64,000 nt of DNA from Cloacibacterium caeni (GCF_907163125.1 NZ_OU015319.1:868001-932000), one strand, 5' to 3'. Shown: positions 45,173 through 54,754, numbered from the stretch's first letter. The notes: a model not told the origin generated them from the sequence alone. Numbers and translations are program-made.

Positions 45173-45982
45173 ATGATTATACTTAAAACAATAGAAGAAC
45201 TCCATTTAATGCGCGAAAGTGCACAGCTCGTTTCTAAAACTTTAGGAATGATTGCAGCAGAAATTAAGCCAGGAGTTACCACATTACATTTGGATAAATT
45301 AGCTCATGATTTTATTAAAGATCATGGCGGTGAACCTGCATTTTTAGGAATGTATGGTTTCCCCAATTCCCTGTGTATTTCTCCCAATGAAGAGGTAGTT
45401 CATGGGATTCCAAAAGATATTCCGTTGGAAGAAGGAGACATTCTTTCTGTAGATTGTGGGGTTTACATGAACGGTTTTTATGGTGACCATGCTTATTCAT
45501 TCGAAGTAGGAGAAGTAGCTCCAGAAACCAAAAAATTACTTCAAGTAACCAAAGAATCACTTTACAAAGGAATAGAACAATGTGTTCGCGGAAAAAGAAT
45601 AGGAGATATTTCAAACGCCATTCAGACGCACTGCGAAAAACATGGTTATGGAGTGGTAAGAGAATTGGTAGGTCACGGTTTGGGAAGAACCATGCACGAA
45701 GATCCTCAAGTTCCTAATTACGGAAGAAAAGGCAGCGGAAAAGTCATCAAAGATGGTCTAGTTGTCGCCATAGAACCTATGGTTAATTTGGGAACACATC
45801 AGGTAAAATTCCACAAAGATGGATGGACGGTGACTTCATTAGACAAAACACCTTCTGCACATTTTGAACATGATGTTGCAGTGATTAATGGAAAACCAGT
45901 TTTGCTTTCTACTTTTAAATATATTTACGAAGCACTAGGAATTACCAGTAATGAAGAAGAACTATTTACAATGGATTTTTAG
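45173..45982 (+). CDS. map: Methionine aminopeptidase, type I
   Basis: 269 aa. Removes the initiator methionine. The metal ligands are in SVDCGVYMNGFYGDHAYSF (two Asp), ELVGHGLGRTMHEDPQVPNY (His), VVAIEPMV (Glu) and HFEHDVAV (Glu). Full length. The start follows the right arm of the inverted repeat by 8 bp, so the neighbouring cassette may have altered its promoter region. Confidence 0.96.
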   Translation: MIILKTIEELHLMRESAQLVSKTLGMIAAEIKPGVTTLHLDKLAHDFIKDHGGEPAFLGMYGFPNSLCISPNEEVVHGIPKDIPLEEGDILSVDCGVYMNGFYGDHAYSFEVGEVAPETKKLLQVTKESLYKGIEQCVRGKRIGDISNAIQTHCEKHGYGVVRELVGHGLGRTMHEDPQVPNYGRKGSGKVIKDGLVVAIEPMVNLGTHQVKFHKDGWTVTSLDKTPSAHFEHDVAVINGKPVLLSTFKYIYEALGITSNEEELFTMDF

Positions 45983-46000
45983 AAAATATGAATATCAATT

Positions 46001-46026
46001 AAAACGGGCTTTTGTCCGTTTTTTTT
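46001..46026 (+). terminator. Terminator of map
   Basis: AAAACGGG / TCCGTTTT stem (one G-U pair), short loop and T-run. Confidence 0.8.
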
Positions 46027-46095
46027 ATGTATAGATACTCCAAAATTTATTTAAAAAAATGAAAAATATTTTTTTAAATTTGGTTTAGAAATTAT

Positions 46096-46860
46096 ATGAA
46101 GAAACTCGCATCATTTTTATTGAATAAAATTCCAAGACCAATGCTTATCAACCTAAGCATTTTTCTTCGCCCTTTAATCTATCTTTTTTTCAAAGGAAAT
46201 AAATTTACCGACCCGATTGACGGGAAATCCTACCGTAAGTTTTTACCTTATGGTTACGGAAAACAACGTGAAAATGCACTTTCTCCCGGAACTTTGAGTT
46301 TAGAGCGTCATCGTCAAATGTGGTTGTATCTAAAAAATGAAACCGATTTTTTTACTCAAAATTATAAAGTGCTTCACATTGCTCCAGAGCAAGAATTCTT
46401 GAGAAAATTCAAGAAAATGAAGAATTTAGATTATACTTCGGCAGATTTATTCTCACCAATTGTAGATGTAAAAGCAGACATTCTAGATTTGACTTTTGAA
46501 GATGAAAGTTTTGATGTCATTTTCTGTAATCACGTTCTAGAACATATTATAGACGACAAAAAAGCGATGAGTGAACTCTATAGAGTGATGAAAAAAGGAG
46601 GTTGGGGAATTCTGCAAGTTCCCATGAAAAATTCTCTAGGGAAAACTTACGAAGATTTTACCATAACAGACCCAAAAGAACGCCAAAAACATTTCGGGCA
46701 ATACGATCATGTTCGTTGGTATGGAATGGATTATTTCGAAAGGTTAAAATCAGTAGGATTTTCAGTAGATATTAATTTCTATTCTCAAAAATTTTCTAAA
46801 GAAGAACAAAAAAGATTCGGATTAAACGTAACCGAAATTTTACCTGTGGTAAGAAAGTAA
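46096..46860 (+). CDS. SAM-dependent methyltransferase, membrane-associated N-terminus
   Basis: 254 aa class I methyltransferase: motif I VLHIAPEQEF, acidic motif II YTSADLF, motif post II FDVIFCNHVLEHIIDD, and ELYRVMKKGGWGILQVPM. Residues about 12-36 are hydrophobic with positive flanks and may attach to the membrane. Substrate unknown; glycan or lipid modification is possible. -7 box TAAATTTG at 46075-46082. Confidence 0.83.
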   Translation: MKKLASFLLNKIPRPMLINLSIFLRPLIYLFFKGNKFTDPIDGKSYRKFLPYGYGKQRENALSPGTLSLERHRQMWLYLKNETDFFTQNYKVLHIAPEQEFLRKFKKMKNLDYTSADLFSPIVDVKADILDLTFEDESFDVIFCNHVLEHIIDDKKAMSELYRVMKKGGWGILQVPMKNSLGKTYEDFTITDPKERQKHFGQYDHVRWYGMDYFERLKSVGFSVDINFYSQKFSKEEQKRFGLNVTEILPVVRK

Positions 46861-46908
46861 TTTTAAATTCTTACAAATTGTAAATTTTCGAAATTTTTAA
46901 ATAATTCT

Positions 46909-46974
46909 CGTTCCGTAGGAACGATAGGTGTTTAGAAATTAATAATAACAGAAAAAAGCGTTCCGTAGGAACGC
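46909..46974. repeat. Two CGTTCCGTAGGAACG palindromes
   Basis: CGTTCCGTAGGAACG at 46909-46923 and GCGTTCCGTAGGAACGC at 46958-46974. Same family as the palindromes at 60878-61119. Function unknown; REP-like. Confidence 0.85.
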
Positions 46975-47098
46975 AATGTTTCAAAGATTTATAGGGAATG
47001 ACAATTTTTTCGTTTTAATTATTTCCCAATTCTATTTTCCTTACCTTTGCAAAAAAGAAATTTTAAATCTTTTAACCCTTTAATTTTAAGTAAAACAA

Positions 47099-47974
47099 AT
47101 GCACAAAGCAGGATTTGTAAATATAGTTGGGAAACCAAACGCAGGAAAATCTACCTTGCTCAATCAATTGATGGGTGAGAAACTGGCGATTGTGACCCAA
47201 AAAGCACAGACAACAAGACACCGTATTTTCGGAATTTATAATGAAGAAGACCTACAAATCGTATTTTCTGATACTCCAGGAGTTCTAGAACCTAAATACG
47301 AATTGCAGGAAAAAATGATGGATTTTGTAAAAGATTCTTTACAAGATGCAGACGTTTTCTTGTTTATCGTAGATGTTAATGATAAAGAAGAACCGAATGA
47401 ATTTTTGGTAGATAAACTGAACAAAATTCCAGTTCCAGTCCTTATTTTACTCAATAAAATAGACATTTCTAATCAAGAAGCGATGCTCGAAAAAGTAGAG
47501 TATTGGCATAGTAAAATTGAAAAAGCAGAAATTTTACCGATTTCGGCTTTAGAAGGTTTTAATACCGATTTAATTTTGCCAAAATTAAAAGCTTTATTGC
47601 CAGAAAATCCGCCTTATTACGACAAAGACCAATACACAGATAAATCTGAACGTTTCTTCGTAAATGAGAATATCAGAGAAAAAATCTTGTTGAATTACGA
47701 TAAAGAAATTCCATATTCTGTAGAAGTGGTAACAGAAATGTTCAAAGAAAAAGAAGGAATTATCTTTATAGACTCTATTATTTACGTAGAAAGAGACACC
47801 CAAAAAGGAATTCTCATCGGTCACAAAGGTGAAGCCATCAAAAAAGTGGGAACCGAAGCCAGAATAGATTTGGAGAAATTTTTTGATAAGAAAATCCACC
47901 TTAATCTTTTTGTAAAAGTCAAAAAAGATTGGCGTAAAAACGAAAGAGACCTTAAGAATTTCGGTTACAGATAA
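47099..47974 (+). CDS. era: GTPase Era, ribosome assembly factor
   Basis: 291 aa. G1 GKPNAGKST (residues 9-17), G3 DTPG, G4 NKID and a C-terminal KH domain with GILIGHKGEAIKKVG. Binds the 3' end of 16S rRNA during 30S maturation. -7 box TACCTTTG at 47042-47049. A terminator follows immediately, then the IS1380 element. Confidence 0.97.
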   Translation: MHKAGFVNIVGKPNAGKSTLLNQLMGEKLAIVTQKAQTTRHRIFGIYNEEDLQIVFSDTPGVLEPKYELQEKMMDFVKDSLQDADVFLFIVDVNDKEEPNEFLVDKLNKIPVPVLILLNKIDISNQEAMLEKVEYWHSKIEKAEILPISALEGFNTDLILPKLKALLPENPPYYDKDQYTDKSERFFVNENIREKILLNYDKEIPYSVEVVTEMFKEKEGIIFIDSIIYVERDTQKGILIGHKGEAIKKVGTEARIDLEKFFDKKIHLNLFVKVKKDWRKNERDLKNFGYR

Positions 47975-47977
47975 AAT

Positions 47978-48009
47978 AAAAACTCAATCTTTTTGGTTGA
48001 GTTTTTTTT
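47978..48009 (+). terminator. Terminator of era
   Basis: AAAAACTCAA / TTGAGTTTTT stem and T-run. Confidence 0.86.
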
Positions 48010-48062
48010 GTATTAAAAAAACATTTTCTTAATATCATTAAATACAGTTTATTTAAATTTAT

Positions 48063-49460
48063 CCCAAATTCCGCAATAGAAAAAAAAGAGTATTTTAGTA
48101 TTCTAATATCCAACTGCGTAGCAGTAGAAAAAAATAAGCGATGAAATTCGAGCTATCCTTTACCAATAAAGAGATTACGCCTTGGGGAGGCATGGTGTTT
48201 TTAAAGCAAATGTTGGACAAAATCGGCTTTAGAGAGCAAATTGAAAAATGCGAATCTTTACCTGTGTCACTTTCCAATAATTCTTATAAAAAAGAAGTTT
48301 TGCTTGAATCTTTTATTACGAGTATTTGGTGTGGCGCCAATCGTTTTTTGCACACAGAAATTACCCGTGCAGATAAGGCTCTTGGGGAAATATTTGACTG
48401 GCGGAAAACCCCTGCTCAGGACGCATATAAACGCTATTTTGGCAAGTTTACACAACACATCAACCAGCAAGTTGGGCATCATTTTTTCAGTTGGTTTTTT
48501 CAGAATTTGAACCTCAATTATTTTACGTTAGACATTGATTCATCTGTAATTACTCGATACGGAGAGCAAGAGGGAGCAAAAAAAGGCTACAATCCTAAGA
48601 AAAAAGGAAGAAACAGCCATCATCCTATCATTGCATTTGTGAACGATGTAAAGATGGTCGCTAATTTTTGGCTCAGGAGCGGCAATACTTCTTCGGCAAA
48701 TAATTTTGTAGGATTTTTAGAAGAAACACTCTTAAATTTTGGGGATAAGAAAGTAGGATTAGTTCGTTTGGATAGTGGTTTTTTCCAGAAAGACATTATG
48801 GATTATCTTGAATTAAAAACACTCCAATACATCATCGCTGCAAAATTTACTCACCCCATTCAACACTTGATAGACCGGCAAGATTTTTGGATAAAAGTTG
48901 ATGAGGGCATCGAAATTTGCGACAAATATTATCAAGCAAAAAACTGGGAAAAGCCAAGAAGGATAGTCATTGTAAGGCAAAAAATAGCACAACGACCGAA
49001 TGCGGCAGGCCGAATATTAAGCCTGTTTCCGGAAGATGAAATCCATAGAAATTATCGCTATTCAGCCTATATTACCAACCAAGAACAATCGGCAACAGAT
49101 GTTTGGAGAACGTACCGAAACAGAGGCGATGCAGAGAATCGAATCAAGGAATTAAAGGCAGATTTTGGAGCCGAAAGTTTTAACCTTAAAGGCTTTTTCC
49201 CTACAGAAGCTGCACTTATATTTTCGATGATTGCTTATAATCTGATGTCAATTTTCAGACTGTTTGTTCTTCAGGAAAAAACGCAGAAAACATTATCTAC
49301 ACTACGATATAGAACCTTTGCTATTGGAGCTTATTTTGAAAAAGTAGGTGACACACTCAAACTGAAGATTGCACTCACCAAAAAACGCAGAAAATGGTTC
49401 GTCGGAATTTGGGATTACCCCATAGACTTATCTCAAAAAATTTCAACTGCGTGATTTGGG
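48063..49460 (+). mobile_element. IS1380-family insertion sequence, complete
   Basis: 1398 bp bounded by terminal inverted repeats CCCAAATTCCGCA (left) and, complemented, CCCAAATCACGCA (right), with a 5-bp target duplication TTTAT (48058-48062 and 49461-49465). One intact transposase gene fills it. Confidence 0.9.
48141..49454 (+). CDS. IS1380-family transposase
   Basis: 437 aa DDE transposase. Catalytic acidic residues are in LDIDSSVITRYG, VRLDSGFF and the YRNRGDAENRIKELK segment; KKGYNPKKKGRNSHHP is typical of the family. The frame is intact from ATG 48141 to a stop a few bases before the right terminal repeat, so the element may be active. Confidence 0.92.
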   Translation: MKFELSFTNKEITPWGGMVFLKQMLDKIGFREQIEKCESLPVSLSNNSYKKEVLLESFITSIWCGANRFLHTEITRADKALGEIFDWRKTPAQDAYKRYFGKFTQHINQQVGHHFFSWFFQNLNLNYFTLDIDSSVITRYGEQEGAKKGYNPKKKGRNSHHPIIAFVNDVKMVANFWLRSGNTSSANNFVGFLEETLLNFGDKKVGLVRLDSGFFQKDIMDYLELKTLQYIIAAKFTHPIQHLIDRQDFWIKVDEGIEICDKYYQAKNWEKPRRIVIVRQKIAQRPNAAGRILSLFPEDEIHRNYRYSAYITNQEQSATDVWRTYRNRGDAENRIKELKADFGAESFNLKGFFPTEAALIFSMIAYNLMSIFRLFVLQEKTQKTLSTLRYRTFAIGAYFEKVGDTLKLKIALTKKRRKWFVGIWDYPIDLSQKISTA

Positions 49461-49506
49461 TTTATTTTTTATTTTTGGTTAGCTAAAAAATAAATAATAA
49501 GAGAAA

Positions 49507-49917
49507 ATGAAAAATTTGAATACTATTGGTTATAATAAAACCTTGTTAGATTGGGCGTTATTAGCCATTAGAATTTTTGTAGGATTAGGAATGCTCACTC
49601 ATGGATTTCCGAAACTCATGCAACTTCTCGGAGGAAGTCATGATTTTATTAATTTCTTCGGAATCGGCAGCAAAACATCCCTCGTTTTAGCAGTTCTTGC
49701 AGAAGTTCTTTGTTCACTTTTCTTAATTTTAGGACTTTTTACCAGATTCGTTTCTATTCCTCTCATTATCACGATGTTAGTAGCTGTTTTCATCGTTCAT
49801 GGAAACGATCCTTTTGCCAAACAAGAAATGGCATTGCTCTATTTATTCCACTACATTTTAATATTTGTAGCCGGTCCCGGAAGTATTTCCATCGACAGAA
49901 TGATCAATCGAAAATAA
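49507..49917 (+). CDS. DoxX family membrane protein
   Basis: 136 aa, four predicted helices, with the conserved ALLAIRIFVGLGMLTHGFPK and AVLAEVLCSLFLILGLFTR. DoxX-like proteins are involved in redox or membrane quinone processes; the precise role is unknown. The IS1380 element was inserted 47 bp upstream and may have replaced its promoter. Confidence 0.87.
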   Translation: MKNLNTIGYNKTLLDWALLAIRIFVGLGMLTHGFPKLMQLLGGSHDFINFFGIGSKTSLVLAVLAEVLCSLFLILGLFTRFVSIPLIITMLVAVFIVHGNDPFAKQEMALLYLFHYILIFVAGPGSISIDRMINRK

Positions 49918-49921
49918 ATTT

Positions 49922-49946
49922 AAAGGCGCTTCTAGCGTCTTTTTTG
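49922..49946 (+). terminator. Terminator of the DoxX gene
   Basis: AAGGCGCT / AGCGTCTT stem (one G-U pair) with a 3-nt loop and T-run right after the gene. Confidence 0.75.
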
Positions 49947-50001
49947 TTCCCCTCTTTTAGAGGAGTGGCATTCAGATTTTCTGAATGACGGGGTGTTTTT
50001 T

Positions 50002-50110
50002 GGCGCTTTAACACGCTGTCCGCTGTATCTTTTTTAAATTTTGGTTCTCTCTTTTAGGAGAGTCAGTGAGGAAAAAATTTAAAAAAGGATGCCGCTTCCA
50101 TCGTTAGCGC
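50002..50110 (-). repeat. Dispersed repeat element, copy 2 (inverted)
   Basis: Complement of the element at 38932-39033: ends GGCGCTTTAACACGCTGTCC and GCCGCTTCCATCGTTAGCGC match, and the stem TTTTTTAAATTT / AAATTTAAAAAA is conserved while the loop (about 50041-50070) is unrelated. The rest of 49947-50220 holds another hairpin (CCCCTCTTTTAGAGG) and AT-rich words, no gene. Confidence 0.8.
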
Positions 50111-50220
50111 AAATGCAGAAATCTTCAGAAATTTCAGGAAAAATTGTAACTTTCCCTTCAATAAAACCACTAATCATTAAGATTTAGAATCTAAAATTTA
50201 TAATCTATAATTTGAAAAAT

Positions 50221-52623
50221 ATGAGATCTATCAAAATTTCTGTTTTATTTCTCGCTTTATCCATTTGTGGATTTTCGCAAGAAAATATTACCTACCAAAA
50301 ACCTTCCGCTGAAATTCTTCAACTCGCTGATTTCCAAAGAACACCTTCTGTTTCTATGAACAGCAAAAAAGACTGGATGGTTTTTTCTTACAGACCTACT
50401 TATAAAACGTTAGACGACCTTAACCAAGAAGAAATGAAATTGGCAGGTTTACGTGTAAATCCTGTAACCAATATTTCGAGTTCTGTTACGTATATTAGTA
50501 ATTTAAAAGTTAGAAAATTCAACGAAAAGCAAGAAACACAAGTAATTGGATTGCCTCAGAATCCAAAAATTACCAATCTTTCTTGGTCTCCAGACGAAAA
50601 AAAATTAGCATTTACCAATACTACAGAAAAAGGAGTAGAACTTTGGATTTTAGATTTAGAAACCAGAACTGCAAAGAAAATCTCAAATGATAATCTCAAT
50701 GCAAATTTAGGTTCTCCGTTTGTTTGGCTGAAAAACTCTCAGGAATTAATCGTAAGAAAACTTCCTGCAAATAGACCAGCTCTTTTAAATGAGAAGAAAA
50801 ATCTTCCAACTGGACCAATTGTTTCTAATGCAGACGGAAAAGTTTCACAAAACAGAACGTATCAAGATTTGTTAAAAAATCCTATGGATGAAGCCAATTT
50901 TGAGACTTTAACCAGAGCAGAACTGGTAAAAATGAATCTTGATGGAGCAGAAACTCCTTACAAATCTGCTGATATTTATGCAGGAATTCAACTTTCGCCA
51001 GACGGAAATTATGTGATGATTTCTACCATCAAAAAACCGTTTTCATACATCGTTCCGCTTTCTAGATTCCCTATGACTGCTCAAGTTTTTGATTTACAAG
51101 GAAATTTAGTAAAAACCGTAAATGATGTTCCATTGAATGAAATTATGCCAAAAGGTTTTTCATCAGTTAGAACAGGAAAAAGAAATATGTCTTGGAGAGC
51201 AGATAAACCTGCAAGTTTATATTTTGTAGAAGCTCTAGATGGTGGTGATCAAAGCAAAAAAGCAGAATTTAGAGACGAAATTTTTACTTGGGATGCACCT
51301 TTTTCTGCAGAACCTAAATCTTTGATGAAAACCAAACAAAGATTTGCAGGAATTCAATTTGGGAACGAAGAAAATGCTGTAGCGTATGATTCTTGGTATG
51401 ATACTCGTTCTACCAAAACCTATTTCCTAAATCCAAAAACTGGAGAATCTAAAGAAATTGCCGATAGAAATTCACAAGATGTTTATGCAGATCCAGGAAA
51501 TTTCCAAACCGATAAAAATGAATTCGGACAATATGTAATTTCCATAAAAAACGGAAAAGCACACTTAATTGGTGATGGATTTACTAAGGACGGTCAGTTT
51601 CCTTTCATTGATGAGTTTGATTTTAAAACATTCCAAACCAAAAGATTATACACTTCTAAAACACCCAATGTAAAAGAAGATATTATTGACATTATTGATG
51701 CCAATAAAGGAACGGTTTTAGTAACGCAACAGTCTAAAAATCAATATCCTAATTATTATGTTAGAAATATTAAAAACAACAAAGCAGATGCGGTAACTCA
51801 GTTTGCCAATCCTTTTGCGAGTATTTCTACTATTCATAAAGAAGTCATTAAATACAAAAGAAATGATGGAGTAGAGCTAAAAGGAACACTTTATCTACCA
51901 GCAAATTATGATTTCAAAAAGAAACCAAAATTACCACTTTTAGTTTGGGCTTATCCAGAAGAATTTAAAGATAAAGCAACTGCTGGACAAAACACAGCAA
52001 ACCCGAACGAATTTACTTTCCCAAGTTATGGTTCGTTTATTTATTGGGTGACTAAAGGTTATGCGGTTTTAGATGATGCAAGTTTCCCAATTATTGGGGA
52101 AGGAACTACAGAACCGAATGATACTTTTATTCCACAATTGGTTGCGAATGGAAAAGCGGCAATTGATGCAGTAGACCAATTAGGTTATATTGATAGAAAT
52201 AGAGTAGCAGTGGGTGGACATTCTTATGGAGCGTTTATGACGGCTAATTTATTGACGCATTCTAATGATTTTGCATGCGGAATTGCAAGAAGTGGCGCTT
52301 ATAACAGAACTTTGACACCTTTTGGTTTCCAAAGTGAACAGCGTAATTATTGGGATGTTCCAGAAATCTACAACGGAATGTCGCCATTTATGAACGCTAA
52401 TAAAATGAAAAAACCAATGCTTTTAGTTCATGGTGAAGCAGATAACAATCCTGGTACATTCACACTGCAAACAGAACGTTATTTCCAAGCGTTGAAAAAC
52501 TTGGGAGCACCTGCCAGAATGGTGATTTTACCTAAAGAAGCTCACGGTTATGTTGCTAAAGAAAACATCTTACATTTGCTTTGGGAACAAGACCAATTCT
52601 TAGAAAAATGTTTAAAAAAATAA
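50221..52623 (+). CDS. Secreted S9-family peptidase (prolyl oligopeptidase / glutamyl endopeptidase-like)
   Basis: 800 aa from ATG 50221, signal peptide (IKISVLFLALSICGFSQ). N-terminal beta-propeller (about 60-540), then an alpha/beta-hydrolase domain with the nucleophile GGHSYGAFM, Asp in HGEADNNPG and His in KEAHGYV. Without a strict specificity motif I keep it as S9; it resembles S9 proteins related to chloroplast glutamyl endopeptidase. It probably digests peptides in the periplasm. A TTG three codons earlier is in frame but less likely. Confidence 0.9.
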   Translation: MRSIKISVLFLALSICGFSQENITYQKPSAEILQLADFQRTPSVSMNSKKDWMVFSYRPTYKTLDDLNQEEMKLAGLRVNPVTNISSSVTYISNLKVRKFNEKQETQVIGLPQNPKITNLSWSPDEKKLAFTNTTEKGVELWILDLETRTAKKISNDNLNANLGSPFVWLKNSQELIVRKLPANRPALLNEKKNLPTGPIVSNADGKVSQNRTYQDLLKNPMDEANFETLTRAELVKMNLDGAETPYKSADIYAGIQLSPDGNYVMISTIKKPFSYIVPLSRFPMTAQVFDLQGNLVKTVNDVPLNEIMPKGFSSVRTGKRNMSWRADKPASLYFVEALDGGDQSKKAEFRDEIFTWDAPFSAEPKSLMKTKQRFAGIQFGNEENAVAYDSWYDTRSTKTYFLNPKTGESKEIADRNSQDVYADPGNFQTDKNEFGQYVISIKNGKAHLIGDGFTKDGQFPFIDEFDFKTFQTKRLYTSKTPNVKEDIIDIIDANKGTVLVTQQSKNQYPNYYVRNIKNNKADAVTQFANPFASISTIHKEVIKYKRNDGVELKGTLYLPANYDFKKKPKLPLLVWAYPEEFKDKATAGQNTANPNEFTFPSYGSFIYWVTKGYAVLDDASFPIIGEGTTEPNDTFIPQLVANGKAAIDAVDQLGYIDRNRVAVGGHSYGAFMTANLLTHSNDFACGIARSGAYNRTLTPFGFQSEQRNYWDVPEIYNGMSPFMNANKMKKPMLLVHGEADNNPGTFTLQTERYFQALKNLGAPARMVILPKEAHGYVAKENILHLLWEQDQFLEKCLKK

Positions 52624-52645
52624 ATTTTAAAAGACGCTGAAAAGC

Positions 52646-54045
52646 TAGTCATGGTCGGAAGATTTTTCTTCCGACTTTTTTGTTTTTTTTTGTTGTGAAG
52701 ATGAAGTGATTTAACAGGTTGATTATCAATTATTTAACTTGTTTATTTGAATTTAATTTCGTATCTTTATAGCTGATAATCAATTAATTATGTCAGTTTT
52801 TAAAGACCACAAAATCTCCCTCAAGCAAGTTTTGGAGTTTATTCCCGAAGCGCTTTTAACCCATCTTTCTGCAACTTCTAAAGTAGACCACTATAGCAAA
52901 GTGCTTCACGGTAAGAAAATGTTTTATTTGCTTTTATTTTGTATTTTTGATAATGAAAAATTAAGCCAAAGAACCTTAGAAGACACCTTTAACAGCAGTG
53001 GTTTCAAAGCCTTGTTTGGTTTGGGTGAAGAGGAAAAAGTACGCAGAAGTTCTATCTCTGAAAGGCTTTCCAAAATCGATTCCAATTATTTTAAAGAAAT
53101 TTACGAGCAGATGTACGGAAGGTTTTCTGAACTTTATTCGAAGACCGAAATCGAAAAGTACAACCTAATCAGGGTTGACAGCACCATTGTTGCCGATACC
53201 TGCGCCAAACTCAAAGAAGGAATCGACCAGAAAAGTGGGAAGAAACTGGTGAAATTCAGTTTTTCATTTGATGGAATTTTGCCTTCAGGTGTCGAAGTCT
53301 TTACTGGACAAAAATATTCGTCAGAGGAAGCCGCACTTCCCGAAGCTATTCTGAAACAAGTAAAAAAAGAAGAACATCACGAGAATATTTACGTGATAGA
53401 CAGGGGTTTGCAATCCACAAGAGTGATGAAAGATTTTGATGAAAAATCGGTAAAATTCATTATCCGAAGTAAAGAAAACCGCAAATTTGAAGAAATAGAA
53501 TCTTTTCTTGATGGAAAAAAATCTCAAAAATGGGATGACTGGGAAGTGATGAAAGACAGCAAAGTAAAGCTTTACACTGGAAAACCAGTTTTGAATAAAC
53601 GTGGGAATATTCATCATCGTGAAGAAAAAGTAGAAACTTGTTTCCGACTAGTAGTCATCAAAAACGAAAAAAAAGACAAAGAATTTTGGTTTTTGACCAA
53701 TGAATTTGAACTTTCGGCAAAAGAAATTGCAGATTATTACAGAAAACGTTGGGATATTGAAGTGTTTTTTAGATTCCTAAAGCAGGAACTCAATCTAAGT
53801 CATTTGGTATCAATGAACAAAAACGGAATCGAAGTAATGATTTATATGACCATGATTGCTTCTATGCTACTTCTGATTTATAAAAAAGTAAACGATTTGG
53901 GATACAAAACCGCCAAAAGACGTATTGCAATGGAAATTCGGGATATGATTACCGCTATATTAATCATTTTTGCTGGAGGAAATCCCGACAAGGTTTTTAA
54001 AACTTAACATAAAAAATGGCCGGAATTTTCTTCCGACCATGACTA
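52646..54045 (+). mobile_element. IS4-family insertion sequence
   Basis: About 1400 bp bounded by inverted repeats TAGTCATGGTCGGAAGA (left) and its counterpart at the right (complement TAGTCATGGTCGGAAGA). Left end 52653-52682 forms a hairpin GTCGGAAGA / TCTTCCGAC with T-run, a terminator that would shield the transposase gene from outside transcription. The exact borders are uncertain by 1-2 bases and I could not find a convincing target duplication. Confidence 0.8.
52790..54007 (+). CDS. IS4-family transposase
   Basis: 405 aa. DDE core: Asp in IRVDSTIVAD, Asp in YVIDRGLQS and the YREK signature Y-x2-R-x3-E-x6-K in YRKRWDIEVFFRFLK. N-terminal domain of about 110 residues as usual. The frame is intact, so the element may still move. 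Confidence 0.9.
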   Translation: MSVFKDHKISLKQVLEFIPEALLTHLSATSKVDHYSKVLHGKKMFYLLLFCIFDNEKLSQRTLEDTFNSSGFKALFGLGEEEKVRRSSISERLSKIDSNYFKEIYEQMYGRFSELYSKTEIEKYNLIRVDSTIVADTCAKLKEGIDQKSGKKLVKFSFSFDGILPSGVEVFTGQKYSSEEAALPEAILKQVKKEEHHENIYVIDRGLQSTRVMKDFDEKSVKFIIRSKENRKFEEIESFLDGKKSQKWDDWEVMKDSKVKLYTGKPVLNKRGNIHHREEKVETCFRLVVIKNEKKDKEFWFLTNEFELSAKEIADYYRKRWDIEVFFRFLKQELNLSHLVSMNKNGIEVMIYMTMIASMLLLIYKKVNDLGYKTAKRRIAMEIRDMITAILIIFAGGNPDKVFKT

Positions 54046-54148
54046 CCAAAAAGGAGCTTTTTTATTTTTAAATTAATCTTGAATTTGATAAAATTGTGTA
54101 ATTTTAAAAAAGTCTAGAATCTCAAATCTGAAATCTAACATCTAACAA

Positions 54149-54754
54149 ATGAATAATCTTTTACCAAAAGACGGCACTGTACATTATTATGGAAAAATTT
54201 TCACGGAAGAACAAAGTGAAATATATTATGTTAAATTGCTCAATGAAATCAATTGGCAACATGATGTAGTTAAAATTTTTGGTAAAGAAATAACTACCAA
54301 AAGAAAAGTTGCTTTTTTAGGAGATGAAGGAATTTCTTATAAATATTCGGGAAAAACTAAAATCGCTGAGAAATTTTTAAATTCGACGAATGTCAATTGG
54401 CTAAAATTTATTTTAGAAATAAAATCTACGGTGGAACAAATCTCAGGCGAAAAATTTAATGCATGTTTATTGAACTATTATCACAATGGTTCTGAAGCAA
54501 TGAGTTGGCATTCTGATAACGAAAAAGAAATTCTCAAGCATTCTGCAATTGCATCTGTAAGTTTCGGAGCGGAAAGAAAATTTGGTTTCAAACATAATTT
54601 TAGCAAAGAAGAAATTTCACTAATGCTTGAGAAAGGCTCATTACTCATCATGAAAGATGAAACTCAAATCTATTGGAAACACAAGCTTTATACGAATGCT
54701 AAAATCATTGAGCCAAGAATAAATTTGACATTCAGAACAATTGTAAACGACTAA
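54149..54754 (+). CDS. AlkB-like 2-oxoglutarate/Fe(II)-dependent dioxygenase
   Basis: 201 aa. Repairs alkylated bases by oxidative demethylation. Iron ligands are H and D in SWHSDNEKEI and H in YWKHKLY, and the 2-oxoglutarate arginines in PRINLTFR; SVSFGAERKFGFKH is also typical. With the HDG-type and Tag glycosylases it is one of three base-damage repair enzymes in the window, in separate places. Confidence 0.93.
   Translation: MNNLLPKDGTVHYYGKIFTEEQSEIYYVKLLNEINWQHDVVKIFGKEITTKRKVAFLGDEGISYKYSGKTKIAEKFLNSTNVNWLKFILEIKSTVEQISGEKFNACLLNYYHNGSEAMSWHSDNEKEILKHSAIASVSFGAERKFGFKHNFSKEEISLMLEKGSLLIMKDETQIYWKHKLYTNAKIIEPRINLTFRTIVND

Noticed and set aside
52646-54045. IS4 target duplication from the AAAAG-like flanks
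   Set aside because: Flanks are low-complexity and the border is ambiguous by two bases, so no duplication can be claimed.
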